8,631 nucleotides of DNA from Actinomycetota bacterium (GTDB lineage Bacteria > Actinomycetota > Actinomycetes > Streptosporangiales > Streptosporangiaceae), in contig PLIQ01000366.1 in NCBI GenBank assembly GCA_003140115.1, positions 18,959-27,589 of the forward strand, in the 5' to 3' direction. Made by a program: the position numbers and the translations under genes. Shown here in pieces: positions 5,170-8,631 of this stretch. The stretch's first letter is position 1. Each line of letters opens with the position of its first letter. A model generated the notes under the pieces. The model was not told the DNA's origin. It searched no databases and was given only the letters and a program-made list of their open reading frames with translations.

Positions 5170-6309
5170 TTAGTCTCCCAGCAGTGAGGAGGCGACTGTT
5201 CGGATGGCTTCCTCCAGTGCATCGGAATTGCTTATTACAGCTGCAGGCGGGAACGTCCAGCCCCGGATCGCGCCTGTCCTCGGCTTGGCGGTGCCGGCGA
5301 GCACGCCCAGCGTCTGGAGGTAGACGTCAAGTCCCGCCCTCCCTGAGTCTGAGACGGCGACCCCGTTGGCGTCTTCGTACCAGCCCAGGGTGACATCAGT
5401 GAGGCCCATCCACCGGGGCGGTCCCGGCGGAAATATCCAGCCGATAGACAGAGGCCCCCTGCCTGGCACCGCTACCCGAAGTGAGCAGCCGGTAGTGCCC
5501 CAGAAAACGGTCAGGCCATCGACTCTTGCCAGTGCTTCGAAGAGGTCTTGCAGGTGATGGCGGTACTCATCATCGGTGATGGTCGCGCAAAGGTCATCGG
5601 CGCCCGCAAGGGCAGTCTTCGCCGATCCTTTGTCGCCTGGCCGGAACTCCGCCGCAGCGATTACCCGCGCCTCGAACGCCCCGTGATCCCCGCCGCTGAA
5701 GCGGACCAGTTCGACGGCAGAAAAACGCGCTGACTTCATGGTCGCGTTCAGGTACCGGAGCGTGCGCAAAACGGACAGCGTGAAGTGCTGTGCTACCGCG
5801 ACGTAATGAAAGCTGCCGTCACGAAGCTGTGCCTGCAGACGTTCCCGCCAGTCCACAGCATCATCTACCGCCGAGCCCCACAAAGTGGTTACCGCCTCGT
5901 CGAGTGAAGCCCCTGGCAACACCGTTCCAGGCGGACAATGCGGACCGTGAAAGTACCGCTGAGCGACCCTCGTCTCGAATTCCTCCAGGGTCATTCCCCA
6001 TAGGTCCGACCCGTAGTCGAGCAGCTGAGCCAGGCACTCCCGGAAGTCAGGATTCTGCGGACCGGTCTTGAATTCCACCACTGCCAGATCGCCACCGTTA
6101 CCTAGCAGAACCAGATCGACACGACCGGAATCCAGGCTCGACTCGCGCCCCACAACCAGGGCGGGACCTACCAGTCCGAGCTCTTCAAGAGGCAACAGCT
6201 CAGGCTGCCGCTTGAGCTGTTCCTGCAGCTGAAGCTCATGCTCCGCGGGTACCTGCTCAAGCAGCTGCCAACTGCCATCCGGTAGCTCGATCGCCAGCTT
6301 GTGCGCCAT
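5170..6309 (-). CDS. Stand-alone PD-(D/E)XK nuclease-like protein
   Basis: A 379-residue protein of unknown specific function. The first 110 residues look like a PD-(D/E)XK nuclease core of the NucS/RecB-like kind. There is an acidic helix (E23, E25, in HELQLQEQLKRQPELLP), then RVDLV with D65, then AVVEFKTG with E79 and K81. A helix with Q95 and Y99 (QLLDY) follows, resembling the QxxxY motif of RecB-type nucleases. All core residues are present, so DNA or RNA cleavage is plausible. The remaining 270 residues match no domain I recognise; they include Trp-rich strands around 288-310 and may form a recognition or dimerisation domain. ATG 6309 is chosen because AAGG (6321-6318) is eight bases upstream; ATG 6315 and GTG 6318 would be too close to it. 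No methylase or helicase partner is adjacent. The gene lies 94 bases upstream of mazE on the same strand, with a stem-loop between, so it is probably a separate transcript. Confidence 0.65.
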   Translation of the reverse strand: MAHKLAIELPDGSWQLLEQVPAEHELQLQEQLKRQPELLPLEELGLVGPALVVGRESSLDSGRVDLVLLGNGGDLAVVEFKTGPQNPDFRECLAQLLDYGSDLWGMTLEEFETRVAQRYFHGPHCPPGTVLPGASLDEAVTTLWGSAVDDAVDWRERLQAQLRDGSFHYVAVAQHFTLSVLRTLRYLNATMKSARFSAVELVRFSGGDHGAFEARVIAAAEFRPGDKGSAKTALAGADDLCATITDDEYRHHLQDLFEALARVDGLTVFWGTTGCSLRVAVPGRGPLSIGWIFPPGPPRWMGLTDVTLGWYEDANGVAVSDSGRAGLDVYLQTLGVLAGTAKPRTGAIRGWTFPPAAVISNSDALEEAIRTVASSLLGD

Positions 6310-6318
6310 GACCATCAC

Positions 6319-6565
6319 CTTGCCACGCTGTAAGGAGTCAGCGACCGGAATAGGCTGAACGAGTTAACACCAGCCGGTCGACGGACCTCCGCCACACACT
6401 CACATGCCGCGGACAGAGCGCCGACCAGGCCCGGTTATGGCGCTGGCGGCCACATCCCGGCGTTTCCGCTACGCCTTGTGCGGTATTTTACAAGCCGTTT
6501 CCGCGGAGACGCTCTCACGTGCCGCGAGGATGACTGGTCCGGCTGGCCCGAGCCTGCGGACGCGA
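6319..6565. other. Intergenic region between the nuclease and VOC genes
   Basis: About 247 bases with no convincing gene on either strand. A six-pair inverted repeat, AGCGCC/GGCGCT around 6417-6444, is the only structure I noticed. I could not find a promoter for the nuclease gene that I would defend. Confidence 0.4.
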
Positions 6566-6943
6566 TTACCGGGCCCGGTCCGTAATCCGCAAGTAGTACC
6601 CGGCCGGATCGAGGATCCGGAAGTCCTTCATGCCCCACGGCCGGTCCTGCAGATCCTCCGCCAGCGGCCATCCCGCCGCCGCCACCCGGTCGCGCTCAGC
6701 AACGACGTCGTCAACTTCGAGCACCAGCTCCACCCCGGCAGGCGGCAGCCGCGCGGCACGGACATCCGGAACTACCCGCCTGGCGGCCCCGACACGCACG
6801 CTACCCCGCTGCAGCGAGACATACTCATCCCGCTGGCCGCGCCGATCGGCGGTGAGGCGGAAACCCAGGACGCGCATATAGAAATCAACGGTGGCGTCAA
6901 GATCGTCCGGGAAGATCTCGAACCGCAGTGTCATCTCCACCAT
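6566..6943 (-). CDS. VOC (glyoxalase/bleomycin-resistance fold) family protein
   Basis: A roughly 125-residue VOC-superfamily protein with two beta-alpha-beta3 halves. The first is LRFEIFPDDLDATVDFYMRVLGF with its following strands. The second begins GVELVLEVDDVVAERDRVAAAGW and ends PAGYYLRITD. The fold covers metal enzymes such as glyoxalase I and metal-free drug-binding proteins. The final strand reads YYLRI where many metal enzymes have a Glu (Y-x-E), so at least one usual metal ligand is missing. A binding or resistance protein, or a different enzyme, is therefore as likely as a lyase. The start is uncertain: ATG 6943, GTG 6940 and ATG 6934 are all possible, as are upstream ATG 6964 and TTG 6967. 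Homologous N-termini usually begin close to TLRFEIF, favouring the shorter forms. A palindrome, 6937-6953, overlies these starts. No obvious operon partner is present. Confidence 0.82.
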   Translation of the reverse strand: MVEMTLRFEIFPDDLDATVDFYMRVLGFRLTADRRGQRDEYVSLQRGSVRVGAARRVVPDVRAARLPPAGVELVLEVDDVVAERDRVAAAGWPLAEDLQDRPWGMKDFRILDPAGYYLRITDRAR

Positions 6944-6953
6944 TGGATGGTGG
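6937..6953. repeat. Inverted repeat over the VOC gene start
   Basis: CCACCAT-TGG-ATGGTGG, seven-base arms with a three-base centre. On the mRNA it would form a hairpin containing the candidate start at 6943 and the GGTGG just before ATG 6934. It could act as an operator or hide a start site. Confidence 0.55.
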
Positions 6954-6967
6954 CATACCGGCATCAA

Positions 6968-7151
6968 ATCAGCTCAGCGTCAGCCTGTAACGGGCCACCA
7001 GACTCGTCCGCATCTGCGCATGGTGCTTCACTGGTGCTTCACGTCCGCTGGGCCGGACCAGGAAGCTGGAGTATCGGCTCGTGCCAGCGTCCGGTGGAAC
7101 GCGGGGTCCTGCTGTGGCCTCAGGGATGGGTAACCGGGACGTGGCTGCGGT
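6968..7151. other. Intergenic region between the VOC and aldo/keto reductase genes
   Basis: Non-coding on my reading. Apart from the 11-bp tandem duplication I see no terminator with a T-run and no defensible promoter for the VOC gene. Confidence 0.4.
7021..7042. repeat. Exact 11-bp tandem duplication
   Basis: TGGTGCTTCAC is present twice, head to tail, in the non-coding stretch between the VOC and aldo/keto reductase genes. It looks like a replication-slippage event. Confidence 0.8.
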
Positions 7152-8135
7152 TTACCACCGATGGTGGACCTGGGCGCGGAAGCGCTGGTCGTAGATGGCC
7201 TTGATGGCGCTGAGCTGGTCGCCGGTGAACGGTGGCAGTGCCGCGGCGGCCGCGTTCTGGCGGGCTTGGTCTGGGTTGCGCGCCCCGGGGATGACGGTGC
7301 TCACGCCCGGCTGCTGGATGACCCAGGCCAGGGCGGCCTGAGCGGGGGTCGCTCCGGGCGGTGCCAGCGCGGCGAACTCGCGGGCCGCGTCGACTCCGGT
7401 ATCGAAGTCGACGCCGGAGAACGTCTCGCCGGCGTCGAACGCCTCGCCGCGCCGGTTGTAGCTGCGGTGATCGCCCGCGCCAAATGTCGTGTCGTGGGTG
7501 TACCGGCCCGATAGCAGCCCAGAGGCCAGCGGGACACGGGCGATGATCCCGACCCCGGCGGCCAGGGCGGCGGGCAGCACCTGGTCCAGCGGCTTGCGGC
7601 GGAACGCGTTGAGGATGATCTGCACGCTGGCCACGCCAGGCCGGGCGATCGCGGTCAGCGCCTGGTCGCAGGTTTCCACGCTGACCCCGTACGCGGCGAT
7701 GCGCCGCTCGGCGACCAGCGTGTCCAAGGCGTCCCAGACCGCGTCCAGGGAGTAGACCGGGTCAGGCGGGCAGTGCAGTTGGACGAGGTCCAGCGTGCTG
7801 GTACCCAGGTTGGCCCGGGACCGGTCCGTCCATGCCCGGAAGTTGGCGAGCGTGTACAGCGCGGGGTCCAGGGCAACGCGGCGGCCCATCTTGGTGGCCA
7901 CCGTCACCCTCAGCCCCGGATGGGCGGCCAGGAACCGGCCGATCAGCCGCTCGCTGCGGCCGTCACCGTACACGTCTGCCGTGTCGAAGAACGTGACCCC
8001 GGCCTGCGCGGCCGCCTCCAGCGTTGCTAGCGCGTCAGCGTCGGCCACCTCGCCCCAGTCGGCGCCCAGCTGCCAGGTTCCCAGCCCGATCACCGAGACG
8101 GCGCAGCCGGTCTTGCCCAGAACGCGTTCTTCCAC
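7152..8135 (-). CDS. Aldo/keto reductase
   Basis: A 327-residue NAD(P)H-dependent oxidoreductase of the aldo/keto reductase superfamily, full length. The family tetrad is intact: D51 and Y56 in FFDTADVYG, K82 in ATKMG and H121 in VQLHCPP. The N-terminus (VLGKTGCAVSVIGLGTWQLG) is the usual beta-hairpin and first strand. The C-terminal IPGARNPDQARQN (282-294) is the cofactor phosphate-binding segment. The enzyme should reduce aldehydes or ketones with NADPH in a cytoplasmic (alpha/beta)8 barrel; the natural substrate is unknown. The start is GTG 8135, where the family's N-terminus begins. There is no proper Shine-Dalgarno at a usable distance, but TAGTGT (8147-8142) lies six bases upstream, compatible with a leaderless mRNA. 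The last codons contain a small inverted repeat (CCACC-GAT-GGTGG, about 7157-7169). No operon partner is visible. Confidence 0.93.
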   Translation of the reverse strand: MEERVLGKTGCAVSVIGLGTWQLGADWGEVADADALATLEAAAQAGVTFFDTADVYGDGRSERLIGRFLAAHPGLRVTVATKMGRRVALDPALYTLANFRAWTDRSRANLGTSTLDLVQLHCPPDPVYSLDAVWDALDTLVAERRIAAYGVSVETCDQALTAIARPGVASVQIILNAFRRKPLDQVLPAALAAGVGIIARVPLASGLLSGRYTHDTTFGAGDHRSYNRRGEAFDAGETFSGVDFDTGVDAAREFAALAPPGATPAQAALAWVIQQPGVSTVIPGARNPDQARQNAAAAALPPFTGDQLSAIKAIYDQRFRAQVHHRW

Positions 8136-8141
8136 CTGCCC

Positions 8142-8147
8142 ACACTA
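8142..8147 (-). promoter_or_regulatory. Possible -10 box of a leaderless aldo/keto reductase promoter
   Basis: TAGTGT fits TANNNT and is followed by six bases and then GTG 8135. I see no convincing -35. Support comes mainly from the same spacing at mazE and the ATPase gene. Confidence 0.3.
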
Positions 8148-8233
8148 CGTGTCGCGGTCCCCGCCGCCGGCAGGGCAGGACAGGACCGCGGACGTGGCAT
8201 TGAACCGCGGCCCGCCGCCGCGGACGCCCGATT

Positions 8234-8614
8234 GTGCCGGTGAGCGGTAGTTTGCTCGTGGGCGGCGCTCTTGAAATGCTTCGGTTAGTTCGAGGCGTTC
8301 CTCGACGAGCACCGCAGTGGACTCAATCGCTGCCTGGACGGGCTGACCGAGGAGCAGGCACGCCGGTCGCTGGTGCCTTCGCGGACCACATTGCTGGGCC
8401 TGACGACGACACCATCGCCAGCGTCCAGCAGGCACACCGCGAGGCATGCGAGTCATCATGGCGTGCGACGTCATCCCTGGGGCTGGACGACACCGTCTAC
8501 GGCTACTGACGCGGCCCGCTCCCGCTGCGCTGGGTGTACCTCCACGTCCCCCGCGAACTCGCCCAGCACGGCGGGCACGCAGACATCCTGAGGGAGCAGA
8601 TCCTCAACGGTTAG
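8234..8614 (+). pseudogene. DinB/DUF664-family (mycothiol-dependent) pseudogene
   Basis: Pieces of a DinB-like DUF664 protein appear in order but in two frames. In the frame of 8234, ...GALEMLR leads to 8284. After a jump, the frame of 8289 reads FEAFLDEHRSGLNRCLDGL, then TEEQARRSLVPSRTTLLGL, up to about 8400. The first frame then resumes with DDDTIASVQQAHREA, SLGLDDTV and, after an in-frame TGA at 8507-8509, RGPLPLRWVYLHV and ELAQHGGHADILREQILNG, ending at TAG 8612-8614. In intact family members TLLGL is followed by a segment of about 30 residues with the first His-containing helix; it is missing, so the middle change is a deletion with frame loss. A TAG at 8286-8288 directly precedes FEAF, and an insertion of about four bases there would explain it. 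With two frame changes, a deletion and a nonsense codon, no working protein is expected. The family resembles the MDMPI-type enzyme at the other end of the window. Confidence 0.8.
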
Positions 8615-8631
8615 CGCCGGGTGTCCGCTAG

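Noticed and set aside
5076..5222. Upstream extension of the antitoxin frame to 5222
   Set aside because: It would add 49 residues before a canonical MKTAIS start, run through the promoter, operator and stem-loop, and overlap the end of the nuclease gene.
6404..7204. 266-codon plus-strand ORF
   Set aside because: It covers the VOC gene in antisense and continues into non-coding DNA; the translation shows no recognisable fold and is rich in Arg and Pro.
8145..8474. 109-codon minus-strand ORF
   Set aside because: It is antisense to the DinB pseudogene, whose homology on the plus strand explains the region.

Overview
The window looks like chromosomal DNA from a high-GC actinobacterium. Most genes have GC-rich third codon positions. 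Two genes belong to mycothiol-linked families (an MDMPI-type enzyme and a broken DinB/DUF664 gene), and mycothiol is an actinobacterial thiol. Several start codons sit six bases after a TANNNT-type -10 box, as in leaderless actinobacterial transcripts. I cannot name a genus.

Layout. (1) 35-1466, minus strand: a regulated operon. A promoter carries two tetO-like palindromes, followed by an 18-codon leader ORF, a TetR-family repressor and a maleylpyruvate-isomerase-like enzyme. The three reading frames overlap or abut, which suggests translational coupling. (2) 1489-2997, plus strand: a divergent AAA+/STAND-like ATPase with a C-terminal PD-(D/E)XK-like domain (archaeal-ATPase/DUF234 type). Its start lies in a 15-bp tandem repeat with a perfect AAGTATACTT palindrome. 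(3) 3229-4353, plus strand: a membrane-anchored seven-bladed WD40 protein, visibly poorer in GC than its neighbours. (4) 4498-5075, minus strand: a MazEF-type toxin-antitoxin pair with a GTGA stop/start overlap and a palindrome over its promoter. (5) 5170-6309, minus strand: a stand-alone PD-(D/E)XK nuclease-like protein. (6) 6566-6943, minus strand: a VOC/glyoxalase-fold protein. (7) 7152-8135, minus strand: an aldo/keto reductase. (8) 8234-8614, plus strand: a DinB/DUF664 pseudogene broken by two frame changes, an internal deletion and a nonsense codon.

The middle of the window (ATPase-nuclease, WD40 sensor-like protein, mazEF, solo nuclease) has the parts list of an accessory or defence-type region, but the genes are not one operon and a joint function is inference only. 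The flanks are ordinary regulator and detoxification or redox genes. The best-supported new observations are the tetO-like operator pair fitted to a good promoter, the coupled leader ORF behind it, the repeated TANNNT-six-base-start architecture, and the reconstructable pseudogene. I see no rRNA, tRNA, CRISPR array, transposase or attachment site.
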